From Microthrixaceae bacterium (lineage in GTDB: Bacteria; Actinomycetota; Acidimicrobiia; Acidimicrobiales; Microtrichaceae): DNA of 64,000 bases. The notes below the pieces were generated by a model. That model did no database searches, was not told the DNA's origin, and was given only the letters and a program-made list of their open reading frames with translations. The stretch spans positions 62,001 through 126,000 of the forward strand of contig JAOSKI010000023.1 in assembly GCA_027493675.1 (NCBI GenBank). Reading direction: 5' to 3'. Position numbers and translations under genes: made by a program. Shown here piece after piece: positions 51,154 to 61,039 of this stretch. Positions within the stretch are counted from its first letter, which is position 1; the number at the start of each line of letters is the position of its first letter.

Positions 51154-52434
51154 TCAGCGCTTCTTCTTGGCCTGGCGGGGCAACACCATGTCGGCCATCT
51201 CGTCGATCGCCTTGGACACGGAGGACTTCGGAGCGAAGTCGACCACGGGCTCTCCCTTGTTGACCGACTGCGGAACCGCGATATCACTCGGGATCAGCGC
51301 TGCAGCCTTCATCCCAAGGGTCTTCTCGACCTCGCTCACCTCGAGCTTCACCTTCGAGTTGGCCCGATTGAGCACCAGATGGAGCTTCTCGGTCGGGGTG
51401 TCCAGCAGGCGGAGGGTCTGCAGACCGATCTTGACGTTCTTGATGTTCGGGATGTCCATCCCGGCAACCAGCAACACCTCGTCGGAGGTCTCGACCAGAC
51501 CGAGGACGACATCGTTGAAGTAGGCCGGAGTGTCCACCACCACGAAGGCGCAGAAGGTGCGGAGCATGTCCACGATCCTGGTCATGTCATGAGCGGATAC
51601 CTGATCGGCGAAGGCGGGCTCCAGCGGAGCGGGAAGCACCCGCAGGCCGCTTGGCTCATGAGCCACCAGGAAGCTGTCGAGCATCGCCGGATCGAGCCTG
51701 TCGAGGGCCGAGACCGCGTCCACGATCGTGTGGCTGGGGGCCAGCTTGAGCATCACCGCCACGTCACCGAACTGCAGATCCGCGCCGACCAACGCCACAG
51801 GAAGTTCACTTCGGCGAGCGAGCGTGGTGGCCAACGAGGTGGCCAACACGGACTTGCCTGATCCACCCTTGGTGGAGAACACCGAGTACACCTTGCCGTT
51901 GACAGCCTCGACCTCCTCACCCGACACGGCCTGGGGCGGAGCTGTTGGCACCGCCACCGCAGCCACCTCCAGTGAGATGGCCACCCGCTGCACAGCGTGG
52001 GCGAGGGCGCCTGCCTCACCACCGAGAGCCAGCACGTCACGCACCCCGGCGCGCAGCGCCTGCTGCAGCAGGCCCGTACTCAACTCCGAGACCACCATCA
52101 CCGACGCCACGTACGGATACTGCTGGTTCACCCGCTCGATCATCGGCAACGTGTCGGTGCCGGTGCAGGAAGGTCCGAGCACCGCGACCACCGGCATCGC
52201 CCCGGTAAGACGAGAGGTCAGCTCCTCCAGGGTGTTGAACGGAGTCACTCCGTCACCCAGCAAGGAGATGATCCGCTCACGGGTGGCAACGTCGAACTCG
52301 ACCACTGCCACCGACACCGCCGGGCTGATCTGCGGGGGCGGACCCGGCGGTGCGGCGTGCGCGGTGAGATCGCTCCGAGGTGCCGACGCCTGAACACTCG
52401 GGTGTGCTTCGCCGGTGGTCACGATCTCGCTCAC
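51154..52434 (-). CDS. cpaE: CpaE/TadZ-like pilus localisation ATPase
   Basis: 426 residues in one frame, GTG at 52434 (MSEIVTTGEAHPSVQASAPR). N-terminal receiver-like domain (AVSVAVVEFDVATRERIISL, PVVAVLGPSCTGTDTLPMIE, QQYPYVASVMVVSELSTGLL) lacks an obvious phospho-Asp context. C-terminal ParA/MinD-type ATPase: YSVFSTKGGSGKSVLATSLA (deviant Walker A, K at the first position), LVGADLQFGDVAVMLKLAPS, FVVVDTPAYFNDVVLGLVET, and a basic end PRQAKKKR. In other bacteria TadZ positions the pilus machine at the pole. Confidence 0.88.
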   Translation of the reverse strand: MSEIVTTGEAHPSVQASAPRSDLTAHAAPPGPPPQISPAVSVAVVEFDVATRERIISLLGDGVTPFNTLEELTSRLTGAMPVVAVLGPSCTGTDTLPMIERVNQQYPYVASVMVVSELSTGLLQQALRAGVRDVLALGGEAGALAHAVQRVAISLEVAAVAVPTAPPQAVSGEEVEAVNGKVYSVFSTKGGSGKSVLATSLATTLARRSELPVALVGADLQFGDVAVMLKLAPSHTIVDAVSALDRLDPAMLDSFLVAHEPSGLRVLPAPLEPAFADQVSAHDMTRIVDMLRTFCAFVVVDTPAYFNDVVLGLVETSDEVLLVAGMDIPNIKNVKIGLQTLRLLDTPTEKLHLVLNRANSKVKLEVSEVEKTLGMKAAALIPSDIAVPQSVNKGEPVVDFAPKSSVSKAIDEMADMVLPRQAKKKR

Positions 52435-53302
52435 TGTCCTGCGTTCTTGTCCTGGTAGATGTCGCGACCCTCCATGCCCGGGAGCGCGGGGACTCCTGGA
52501 AGGACCTCGATGGGCCGGGTCTCGTAGTCGGGCGGAACGAGAACCGCGTACAGCTCCGCGTCGCGCACCGACGCCAGCACAGCAGCTTCCTCCGGGGGCA
52601 TCTGCAAGGTCAGGAAGGTCGAGAGGCTCTCCGCCTCGGCGGCGGAGGCATCCTCGCCTTCGGTGCCCTCCTCATCGGCGACAGCGGTCCCCGCATTGGT
52701 TCCGACTGCGAACACCTTGACTGCCTGGAACGCGTATCCAGCGGGCTTCGGGAACACCACTCCGCCGTTGCCAATGCTCAGGGTCTCCGCCGCGGCCTCG
52801 CCCCCGTCCGCGGTCGGCTCATCGGAGGCGGTGTCCACGGTGCCGAAGCGGACCAGCAGGTTGACGAGATCACCTGGCTGGATGAGCCCTCCGCTGGTGG
52901 AAGAGCTGTCCACGTTCACCGTGATGGCGACGTTGCCGGGGTCCAGCCCCGCCGAGCGGGAGCCCGTCAGGTCCTGGATGCCGGCGAACATCGTCGAGGT
53001 GACGACCTCCCCGCCGCTCAGGTCGATGGCCGCGACCTGGCCCTCCACATCGGCGAGACGTTGCACGGCGTTGGCCGGTACGTCCTTTCGGGACCGCTCG
53101 GCCAAGGTGAGGCTTCCATCGGCGATGGCGGCCGACGCCTGCGCACCCTTGGCCACCGGCGCGGACGCCACGACCACGGGAACAAGCTCGCTGTCCTCGT
53201 CCACTCGATTCTCGACGCCCCTCACGTAGTTCAACTGAGGAAGGCAGCAAGGCCGCCCAGCAGCAGCGCTCCGACGAGGATCATGGTTCGGCGTGAACTC
53301 AC
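52431..53302 (-). CDS. cpaB: Flp pilus assembly protein CpaB (SAF domain)
   Basis: GTG 53302 with GGAG eight bases upstream: VSSRRTMILVGALLLGGLAA is a signal anchor. One base is missing near 53236; then LNYVRGVENRVDEDSELVPV, the SAF domain VVVASAPVAKGAQASAAIAD, LSGGEVVTSTMFAGIQDLTG, NVAITVNVDSSSTSGGLIQP, GDLVNLLVRFGTVD (RcpC/CpaB core) and FLTLQMPPEEAAVLASVRDA. About 290 residues. First gene of the Tad operon, it overlaps cpaE. The 191 bases upstream contain no gene and presumably the operon promoter. Confidence 0.85.
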
Positions 53303-53493
53303 TTGTTTCTCCGTGCTCAGGGGTTGTCGCACGGAACTCCGGCGCGGGGCGCGGATTCCGCAGTGAGTAGGTTCGACCACTTCGCGCAACGGCTTTAAGG
53401 ATCTACCGAGAAGATCTCCACTGACCTCCGTCGTCTTCACCACGCGCGCCAGAACGACGAAGTGGACCCCCACCGTGACGGCGGGATCCGCTC

Positions 53494-54942
53494 CTATCGA
53501 TCGAGCGTGTGGCGAATCAGGGCTCAGTGGCTCCTCGCCGCCTTCGTCCACAACCGGTGCCTCGGCGCCCGGAGCCTCCTCGGCGGTGCCGGCGAGCCCG
53601 GCGGCTCCGGCAGCGCTGTCGTCCCCAGGGGACTCGTCGCCACGATCGGCCCCCTGCCCCTGCTCGGCGAAGAACTCCGCCCAGGCCTCCTGGCCCTCCG
53701 AGGGAGAGTCGTCGTCGAGCGCCCCGCCGATGTAGTTGCCCTCGGAGTCATACGCGTGCTCGCCGAAGTGCTCCTGGTACTCCGCGGCCACGACACCACC
53801 TTCGGCAGCCTGCTTGATGGACAGACTGATGCGGCGACGGTCGAGGTCCAGGTCGATGATCTTGACCCAGAGCTCCTCACCCGGAGTGACCACCTGTTCG
53901 GGGAGATCCACGTGGTGTGCCGACATCTCCGAGATGTGCACGAGTCCCTCGATGCCGTCGCCGACCTGGATGAACGAGCCGAAGGGCACCAGCTTGGTGA
54001 CCCTGCCGTAGACCAGCTCGCCGACCTGGTGGTTCGACGCGAACTCCTGCCACGGGTCCTGCTGAGTCGCTTTGAGCGAGAGGGAGATGCGCTCGCGGTC
54101 GTGGTCGACCTCCAGCACCTCCACGTCCACCTCGTCGCCCACGGCCACGACCGAGCCCGGATGGTCGACGTGCTTCCAGGAGAGCTCCGAGACGTGGATC
54201 AGGCCGTCCATCCCACCGAGGTCCACGAACGCACCGAAGTTGACCACGCTCGACACGGTGCCCTTGCGACGTTCCCCGGGCTTGAGGTTGGTCAGGAAGT
54301 CCTCGCGTTGCTCCTTCTGGGTCTCCTCGAGGTACGCCCGGCGGCTCAGCACGACGTTGTTGCGGTTCTTGTCGAGCTCGATGATCTTCGCCTCGAGCTC
54401 ACGGCCAATGTAGGGCTGGAGATCACGCACCCGGCGCAGCTCCACCAGCGAGGCGGGGAGGAATCCACGGAGCCCGATGTCGAGGATCAGGCCACCCTGA
54501 CGACCTCGATGACCGGCCCGGACACGACGCCGTCCTCCTCCTTCTTCCTCTCGATGTCACCCCACGCACGTTCGTACTGCGCACGCTTCTTGGACAGGAT
54601 GAGGCGACCGTCCTTGTCCTCCTTCTGGAGCACCAGGGCCTCGATCTCGTCCCCCTGTGAGACGATCTCGTCGGGGTCCACTTCGTTGCGGATCGACAGC
54701 TCGCGGTTTGGTATGACGCCCTCGGACTTGTAGCCGATGTCCAACAGGACCTCGTCACGGTCGACCTTCACCACCCTGCCGGTGACCATCTGGCCGTCGG
54801 CCACGTCGACCATCGACTGCGCGTAGGCCTCGTCGAGCGACATGTCGCCAAGGTCGTTCTCGGTGATCTGTCGGGGGATGTAATCGCCCATGGGTGCGAC
54901 CGCGTCTTGCGGCTGGGCCTCGGCTGTGGTGGTGTCGGACAC
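53494..54942 (-). CDS. rpsA: 30S ribosomal protein S1
   Basis: RNA-binding protein that helps mRNA engage the 30S subunit. GTG 54942 (VSDTTTAEAQPQDAVAPMGD), no strong ribosome binding site, as is common for rpsA. Four S1 domains: GQMVTGRVVKVDRDEVLLDI; GPVIEVV (break near 54490) GGLILDIGLRGFLPASLVEL; GTVSSVVNFGAFVDLGGMDG; GELVYGRVTKLVPFGSFIQV, the last two with IHVSELSW and VHISEMSA. The C-terminal tail is acidic and Ala/Glu/Asp-rich (EGQEAWAEFFAEQGQGADRG). The stop is uncertain: TAG 53494-53496 fits after one indel. About 482 residues. Confidence 0.92.
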
Positions 54943-55095
54943 GTGTTGGCTCGTATTGGGTAGGCGGATATGGAACCAGGCGAGAGTAGTCCCCGGAGGC
55001 ACCTCACAGAAAGTGCCGTCCGTCCCTGCTCGGCGATCGACTGTGATCCCGGCTAGGAGCGTGCGCCAATAGGTCACGTCTCACCTGGCTCGATC

Positions 55096-55158
55096 GTGGC
55101 GGCTACGCCGCCATACCCCCCTCTCACATTGGAGCGTCCGCCTATCGGCGGAAGCTCT
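55096..55158. terminator. Two short hairpins upstream of rpsA
   Basis: TGGCGGC-TAC-GCCGCCA near 55099-55115, and GAGC..CCGCC-TATC-GGCGG..GCTC at 55133-55158. They lie between the methyltransferase stop (55170) and rpsA (54942) on the same strand; a terminator or a structured rpsA leader. No U-run. Confidence 0.5.
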
Positions 55159-55169
55159 AACGACCACCC

Positions 55170-56005
55170 TCACCCACGGTGCGCCACGAGCAGGAACTCG
55201 TGGCTCTCGATCGTCGGTTCGGTGCGCGCGTAGGCGCCCGGGGTCACCGACCCACATGGTCGGTCACGAGGCCCGCCCGTTCCGCGATCATCACGAGCTC
55301 GCGGGGCGTGTAGCAGGTGGTCCACAACTCCGCGGGGACACGCATGCCCGCCGGGTCGGCGACCTCGGTCAGTTCGTGGTTGACCGCCCCAGCGGCATCG
55401 AAGTGATCCTGCTCCTCGAGCCACCGTACCTGGAAGTACGAGGAGAAGGCCGTCACCGCCACGCGCCCGCCTGGCCGCAGGGCCGCCCGCACGCCCTCCA
55501 ACACCGCCTGGTCGGCGCCGAGGTTCTGCGGATCGGCCACGTCGGGTGGGCCACCCAGGCCGAACGCCCCCTGGCACAGCGACACCGCCGCGTCGAGGTC
55601 CCGTCCGTCGAAACGACCGTCACCGACCATCCGCCGCGCATCGCCGCGGTGGAACTCGACCATCGACGAGAGCCCCTCGCGGTCCGCACCTTCGATCGCC
55701 ACCGCCACGAAACGCTCGCTGATGTCGACACCTACCACCGCGATGCCGCGACGGGCGAGCCCGATCGCGTGGCGGCCCGGCCCACACCCCACATCCAGCA
55801 CGGTCATTCCCGCCTCCAGGCCCAGCACCTCGATCAGGAACGCAACCTCCTGGTCGGTGCCCCTGGTGAACGAATAGCGCAGGTAGGCCGGTCCCATGTG
55901 ATCGGCGACGTCCTCGAACCAGTGCCGCGATCCGGCGCCGGGGGCGCTCGGGTCGGCACCGACTGGCGATGCGTCGTCCCCTTCCGAGGCGTGTCGGGCT
56001 GTCAA
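55170..56005 (-). CDS. Class I SAM-dependent methyltransferase
   Basis: About 278 residues. TTG 56005 overlaps the polA stop as TTGA (LTARHASEGDDASPVGADPS). The SAM-binding motif is VLDVGCGPGRHAIGLARRGI, then VVGVDISERFVAVAIEGADR (motif II acidic residue) and LDAAVSLCQGAFGL (motif III position), LEGVRAALRPGGRVAVTAFS. After a frame change near 55250 it ends EPTIESHEFLLVAHRG. The family is broad and the substrate is unknown. The Asp-Val-Gly-Cys-Gly signature and the size match small-molecule methyltransferases; position between polA and rpsA. Confidence 0.8.
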
Positions 56006-58721
56006 GCCTTGGCCTCCGCCCAACTCGAACCCACCGACAGGTTCACCTCGAGTGGCACCGCCAGGTCGAACGCGCCCGACAGGGCATGTAGGACCACCGC
56101 CGACGCCTCGTCGATCCGATCCGGCGGGACTTCGAGGATGACCTCGTCATGCACCTGGAGCACGATCCGCCCGAGCTCCCCGTCGGACGCCGCCGGCCCG
56201 GGTCGGTCCGATTCGTGGGTGGTCCCCGCAGCTTCGAGAGCCGCGTCCAGGCGCACCAGCGCCACCTTGAAGATGTCCGCCGCCAGACCCTGGATCGGTG
56301 CGTTCATCGCCTGGCGCTCACCCGCCATGCGCACGTTCCGCTGGTTCGAGGACAGCTCGGGGATCCGCCTGCGCCGGCCGAACTCGGTCTCGGTGTATCC
56401 ACGGTCACGCGCCTGCGCCACGGTTGCATCCATGAAGGCCCGCACGCTGGGGAACGCCTCGAAGTACGCATCGAGGATCTCCTGGGCCTCACCGGTCGGT
56501 ATGGCGAGCCGTTGGGCGAGGCCGTAGGCCTCCATTCCGTAGGCCAGGCCGTAGGAGACCATCTTCGCCTTCGAGCGCTGTTCGAGCGTCACATCCTGCT
56601 CCGGCACCCCGAACACCCGCGATGCGGTTCGGTTGTGGATGTCCTCGCCTGCCCTGAACGCCTCGACCAACCCCGGGTCCCCCGACAGGTGCGCGATCAC
56701 GCGCAACTCGATCTGGTTGTAGTCGGCGACCAGCAGGCGGTATCCGGGGGCCGGCACGAACGCCTCCCGGAAGCGGCGGCCGGTCTCGGTGCGCACCGGG
56801 ATGTTGTGCAGGTTGGGTTGATCGGAGGACAGGCGTCCGGTGCGCGCCACCAACTGGTTGAACGTGGCGTGGATCCGACCGTCGTCCGCCACCTCCGCGA
56901 TCAGGCCCTCGCCGTAGGTGGAGCGCAGCTTCTCGACCTCCCGGTAGGCGAGAAGGTGCTCGACGATCGGATGCTCCCCTCGCAGCTTCTCGAGGGTCTG
57001 GTGGTCGGTGGAGGGCCCGGTCTTGGTGCGCTTCTGAGGTGGCAGGCCGAGCTTGTCGAACAGGATCGTGCGGAGTTGCGGCGTGGAGTTCACGTTGAAC
57101 TCCTCACCTGCTGCTTCGATCACCGCCGCCCGTTCGATGTCGCACTGCTCGCGCAGCGAATCCGCGAGCGCGACCAGCACGTCGCGGTCGACTCCCACAC
57201 CCAGGTGCTCCATCTTGGCGAGTACCCGCACGAGGGGCGTCTCGACCTCCTCCGCGAGGCGCTTCAGCCCGCGTGCCTCGATCGCCTCCACGAGGGGATC
57301 AACCAGGAACGCCACCCCCAGCGCACGCGCGGCGGTCGCGGTCGCGACGTCTGTTCCCGACCCACCGAGGTCGAGCTGACCCTCGGGAGGGACGTCCTCG
57401 CCGGGCAGTTCTACCGACGCGAAGCGTGTGAGCAGCTCGGCCAACCCGTAGGCCGCGTCGGATGGATCGAGCAGGTAGGCGGCCAGCGCGGTGTCCACAT
57501 GCAGGGCCCTGAGGTCGGCTCCGAGATCCAGCAGTGAGCGGATGAGCGGCTTGGCGTCGTGGGTCACCACTGCCACCCTGCCGGCCGCCAACTCCTCGCT
57601 GAGCGGTCCCACCAACAGCCCGGCGGGCACCCAGGCGACCTCGGCCGAGTCGCGGTCGGTGACCACTGCGACACCCGACAGCTCCGAGCGCCCAGGGTCG
57701 CCCTCCCAGGCGGCCATGATCGCAAGGCGCCCAGTGGCGGATGCCGCCTCCAGAGCCTGGGCCACCTGCGCGGCATCGTCGGTCAGGGTCAGCTCGGGTG
57801 ACACGACGGTCCTCTCGGAACCTGCCGGCGCAACGCGTGCACCGAAGAGCTCGGGGAACGCCTCGGGGAGCCTCGGCACGAGGCTCGGGAACTCCAGGAA
57901 GTTGAACAGCTCGATCACCGCGTCGGGATCCACCTCGCCCTGTTGTTGCACCTCGACGGAGCCCTCCAGGGGGACGTCGCGCACCAGAGTCATCATCTCG
58001 AGGTTGCTGCGAGCCTGCGGTTCGTGCTCTGTGAGGTTGGCGCGCAGCTTGGGGGTCTGGTCCGCCACGTGGGCGAAGATCCCGTCCAGGTCGCCGTATT
58101 CGTTGACCAGCTTCGCGGCGGTCTTCTCCCCCACCCCCGGAATGCCGGGCAGGTTGTCGGAGGGTCACCACGCAACGCCGCGTAGGTCACGTAGCGAGCC
58201 GGGGTGACCCCGGTGCGGTCCTCGATTCCCGCCTCGTCGTAGAGCGCGTAGTCCGACACCCCACGCTTGTTGTAGAGCACCCTCACGTGGGGGTCCGACA
58301 CGAGCTGGTAGCTGTCACGGTCACCGGTGACGACGATCACGTCCTCACCACGCTCGGCGGCCTGGGTGGCGAGGGTTGCGATCACGTCGTCGGCCTCGAA
58401 ACCCTCGGCGTCGATCATCGGCAGCGCGAAGGTCTCCACCACCTGGCGTACCAGGCCCATCTGCTGGCGCAGGATGTCGGGTGCCGCCTCCCGGTTGGCC
58501 TTGTAGGTGTCGACGATCTCGTGGCGGAACGTCGGCCCGGGACGGTCGAAGGTGACGACCACCCGATCGGGTCGGTGATCCCGTACCAGGTTTAGCAGCA
58601 TGGAGGTGAACCCGAACACCGCGTTGGTGACCTGACCGGAGGATGTCTGCAGGTCGATTGGCAACGCATGGAAGGCGCGGTAGGTGAGCGAGTTGCCGTC
58701 GATGAGCATCAGCATGGTCAC
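56002..58721 (-). CDS. polA: DNA polymerase I
   Basis: Repair polymerase with 5' nuclease. GTG 58721 (VTMLMLIDGNSLTYRAFHAL). 5'-nuclease motifs: VVVTFDRPGPTFRHEIVDTY, AEGFEADDVIATLATQA, VIVVTGDRDSYQLVSD; after a break near 58160, LPGIPGVGEKTAAKLVNEYG. The 3'-5' exonuclease region (GRLAIMAAWEGDPGRSELSG) lacks the catalytic D-x-E. Polymerase: LVARTGRLSSDQPNLHNIPV, motif A LLVADYNQIELRVIAHLSGD, motif B RSKAKMVSYGLAYGMEA, motif C RIVLQVHDEVILEVP. Motif B has Tyr where E. coli has Phe762, as in mycobacteria. About 906 residues with only one or two frame changes. Confidence 0.95.
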
Positions 58722-58884
58722 CCCCGGAGGCTAGTTGTCCCACCGGGTGGCGCTGCCTTGCCGAACAACCCTCGGCCACACCCGGACCGGGGCCGAATGG
58801 ACGATGGGGCAGACGGCACCGACCACGTGTACCGACCACGTGCGCCGGGACCACGTGCGCCGAAGAGCAGCCTGTGCACCTGGT

Positions 58885-59478
58885 TCAGCGGCTGGATGCG
58901 GCTTCGGGAGTGAGCACCCCCGAGAGTATGTCCTCGGCGACATTCCGCATCTGGCGGCGCGATGTCATGGCTGTGCGCTGGATGAAGCCGAACGCGTCCT
59001 TCTCCGACATCGAATGCACGTCCATGAGATGGCCCTTGGCCCGGTCGAGCAGCTTTCGGACCTCGAGTCGCTCCTCGGCGTTCGCGACCTGCTCGACCAG
59101 CAGGCGCTCCGCCTCGAAGCGAGCAAGGGCGACCTCGATCGCTGGCACCAGGTCATGGCGCTCGAAGGGCTTGACGACGTACCCGTGGACGCCCGCATCG
59201 GTTGCCTCGTCGATCAGCTCACGTTGGGAGAACGCCGTGACGAGCACCACAGCGCAGATGCGCTCGGCGTTGATGCGCCGAGCCACCGATATCCCGTCCA
59301 TCCCCGGCATCTTGATGTCGAGCAGAGCCACGTCGGGCCTGTGCTCGGTGACGAGCGACAGCGCGAGGTCACCCCGGCCGGCTTCGCCCACGACCTCGTA
59401 ACCCTCCTCCTGGAGCAGCTCCTTCAGGTCCATGCGGATGATCGCTTCGTCTTCTGCAACTACTACCCGGGTTGGCAC
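58885..59478 (-). CDS. ANTAR-domain response regulator (PdtaR-like)
   Basis: 198 residues in one frame from GTG 59478 (VPTRVVVAEDEAIIRMDLKE) with AGGAAGG upstream; a start at 59553 in the same frame is possible. Receiver domain with acidic pair (VVAEDEAIIRMDL), phosphorylated Asp in VALLDIKMPGMDGISV, Thr in VLVTAFSQREL and Lys in GYVVKPFERHDL. The C-terminal ANTAR RNA-binding helices are DRAKGHLMDVHSMSEKDAFG and FIQRTAMTSRRQMRNVAEDI. In Mycobacterium the close homologue Rv1626 lies beside polA and rpsA in the same way. Acts as an antiterminator; its kinase is not in the window. Confidence 0.9.
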   Translation of the reverse strand: MPTRVVVAEDEAIIRMDLKELLQEEGYEVVGEAGRGDLALSLVTEHRPDVALLDIKMPGMDGISVARRINAERICAVVLVTAFSQRELIDEATDAGVHGYVVKPFERHDLVPAIEVALARFEAERLLVEQVANAEERLEVRKLLDRAKGHLMDVHSMSEKDAFGFIQRTAMTSRRQMRNVAEDILSGVLTPEAASSR

Positions 59479-59576
59479 CGTTGCCTTCCTAAGCCCATTG
59501 ATCGGTTCACTTGCTGGTCCTGGCGGAGCACCCGGAGCATCCTCGGCTTCCACCGGTCCGACCGGGCACGCTGATC

Positions 59577-59619
59577 GCGCCGGATCCCAAGTGTAGGCAT
59601 GCAGGATCCGATCCGGCGC
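59577..59619. promoter_or_regulatory. Inverted repeat enclosing a -10-like element upstream of the ANTAR regulator
   Basis: GCGCCGGATC (59577-59586) and GATCCGGCGC (59610-59619) are perfect 10-base complements. Between them, on the minus strand, TACACT (59590-59595) could be the -10 box for the regulator gene. The 150 bases between the polA start and the regulator stop (58735-58884) hold nothing else I can name. Confidence 0.4.
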
Positions 59620-59630
59620 ACACCGACACC

Positions 59631-59918
59631 TCAGCCGGGGCTGCGACGGCTCAACCGGTCGAGCAGGTCGTCCTGTTCCGCCTCCAGGCGGGCGATCGCC
59701 TCACGCAGGTCGTTGCGGTGTCGTTCCATCGCATCGGTGGTCCGCTGGGCCTCGCGGTGCTCCTGCTCGGCCAGCGGCGTTTCGGAGACCAGCGAGCGGA
59801 TCCTGGTGTCGTCGGACACCTCGGCGAAGTGAAGTGCCTGCTCGTCGGCCACCCGGAGCTCTTCGCGCAACTTCGTCAGTCGCCTACCCACGTTGCGCAG
59901 CCGTCGCTCCACCGACAT
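59631..59918 (-). CDS. Small coiled-coil protein, conserved hypothetical
   Basis: 95 residues from ATG 59918 (MSVERRLRNVGRRLTKLREE). Nearly the whole length is charged and heptad-like (RRLTKLREELRVADEQALHF, EQEHREAQRTTDAMERHRND, LREAIARLEAEQDDLLDRLS), so a long coiled coil or helical hairpin is predicted. No membrane segment and no catalytic motif. No function known to me. Confidence 0.7.
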   Translation of the reverse strand: MSVERRLRNVGRRLTKLREELRVADEQALHFAEVSDDTRIRSLVSETPLAEQEHREAQRTTDAMERHRNDLREAIARLEAEQDDLLDRLSRRSPG

Positions 59919-59982
59919 GGCCGCAGTGTACGCCCGGCACCGCCCCTCTCCTCCCCGCCGACCTCGCCGCGATCTCCCTCCT

Positions 59983-60052
59983 CCAAGCCAACTGAAGGCT
60001 CTCAGCCACCAATCCGGTGGCCCACACCCTTCAGTTCGCTGGAGTTGGGTGG
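59983..60052. terminator. Palindrome C, same family as palindromes A and B
   Basis: CCAAGCCAACTGAAGG (59983-59998) pairs with CCTTCAGTTCGCTGGAGTTGG with two small bulges; the middle has GGCTCTCAGCCACC / GGTGGC. It lies between the coiled-coil gene and tRNA-Leu. Confidence 0.7.
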
Positions 60053-60066
60053 GTGAGAGGGTGGGG

Positions 60067-60149
60067 TGCCCGGGGTGGGATTTGAACCCACACGCCCTTT
60101 CGGACAGCGGATTTTGAGTCCGCTGCGCCTGCCATTCCGCCACCCGGGC
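60067..60149 (-). tRNA. tRNA-Leu, anticodon CAA
   Basis: Read on the minus strand from 60149. Acceptor GCCCGGG pairs with CCCGGGC, D-arm TGGCGGAATGGCAGGCGC, anticodon stem GCGGA/TCCGC with loop CTCAAAA (anticodon CAA, decoding UUG), long class II variable arm TGTCCGAAAGGGCG, T-arm GTGGGTTCAAATCCCAC, discriminator A at 60067. 83 bases; the 3' CCA is not encoded. Confidence 0.95.
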
Positions 60150-60238
60150 AGGTGGGGCACTCAGGACTGCTGCACTGAGCGGGCGCAACACTAGCGCGCC
60201 GCACCACATCGGCTCACTGCCCGGGTAGGGTCATCCCC

Positions 60239-60412
60239 ATGAGCGAAGACACCGGATCCGCCGAAAGCTCCAGCCACCTGGCCCGTTGGCTCACCCTCAT
60301 CGCCCTGGCGATGATCGCCGCGGTGGTGGGTCGTCAGATCGCACTCAACGCCGCGGACCGGGAGTTCGAAGCGCGCCTGGCCGAACTGGACGCCAACCGC
60401 GACAGCGCCTGA
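60239..60412 (+). CDS. 57-residue single-helix membrane protein
   Basis: ATG 60239: MSEDTGSAESSSHLARWLTL, then LIALAMIAAVVGRQIAL as one membrane helix, then a charged tail (NAADREFEARLAELDANRDS). Too short for a known domain. The codon pattern (third-position G/C) and clear start and stop make it a probable gene. It opposes the direction of tRNA-Leu and bcp. No function assigned. Confidence 0.5.
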   Translation: MSEDTGSAESSSHLARWLTLIALAMIAAVVGRQIALNAADREFEARLAELDANRDSA

Positions 60413-60477
60413 CGAACGACCCGTGATCAATTCGGTGCCTCCGCGTGGGCCGGGCCTGCCGGTCAGCCCAATGCCGG

Positions 60478-60941
60478 TCAGCCCAATGCCGCCAACAGCT
60501 TCTTGGGCGTGTCCTTGGGGCTGATCTTGTACCAGGCCTGCTGCACCTTGCCCGACTCGTCGAGCAGGAACGCGCTGCGGACTATCCCCATGTAGGTCTT
60601 GCCGTAGAGCTTCTTCTCGCCCCACACGCCCCACTTCTGCGCCACGACGTGATCGGGGTCGCTCAGCAGGGTGAACCCGAGGGAGTGCCTGGTGTCGAAG
60701 GACTCCAGCTTGTCGGGCTGGTCGGGGCTGATTCCGATCACGACGGTGTCTCCGATGTCGCCGGAGATGTCCCGCAGACCACAGGCCTGAGTGGTGCACC
60801 CCGGGGTGTTGGCCTCGGGTAGAAGAAGACCATCACCTTGTTGCCCTTGAACTCCGAGAGCCGGTGTGCGTCGCCGTGCTGGTCGACGAGGTGGAACGCC
60901 GGTGCGCGGTCGCCCGCGGAGAGTCGGTCGGATTCGCTCAT
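60478..60941 (-). CDS. bcp: Bacterioferritin-comigratory peroxiredoxin
   Basis: Thiol peroxidase reducing hydroperoxides. ATG 60941 (MSESDRLSAGDRAPAFHLVD), then EFKGNKVMVFFYP and, after one base missing near 60822, ANTPGCTTQACGLRDISGDI: the peroxidatic Cys and, five residues on, the resolving Cys of the atypical 2-Cys (PrxQ) type. VVIGISPDQPDKLESFDTRH, GFTLLSDPDHVVAQKWGVWG, KKLYGKTYMGIVRSAFLLDE follow. About 155 residues. The stop at 60478 lies inside a short repeat (GTCAGCCCAATGCC, twice). Confidence 0.92.
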
Positions 60942-60973
60942 GGTCGGGACACTACCGGAGGTACCCGTGGGAG

Positions 60974-61003
60974 CTGCTCCCGGCCCAAACGGGCCGGGAG
61001 CAG
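60974..61003. terminator. Hairpin terminator of hup
   Basis: CTGCTCCCGGCCC, loop AAAC, GGGCCGGGAGCAG: a perfect 13-base stem (60974-61003) between the hup stop and the bcp start, both on the minus strand. No long U-run, as is usual in high-GC actinobacteria. Confidence 0.8.
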
Positions 61004-61039
61004 TTGGTTCAGGTCTGTGGCGCCGACGAGGCGCCGTGA

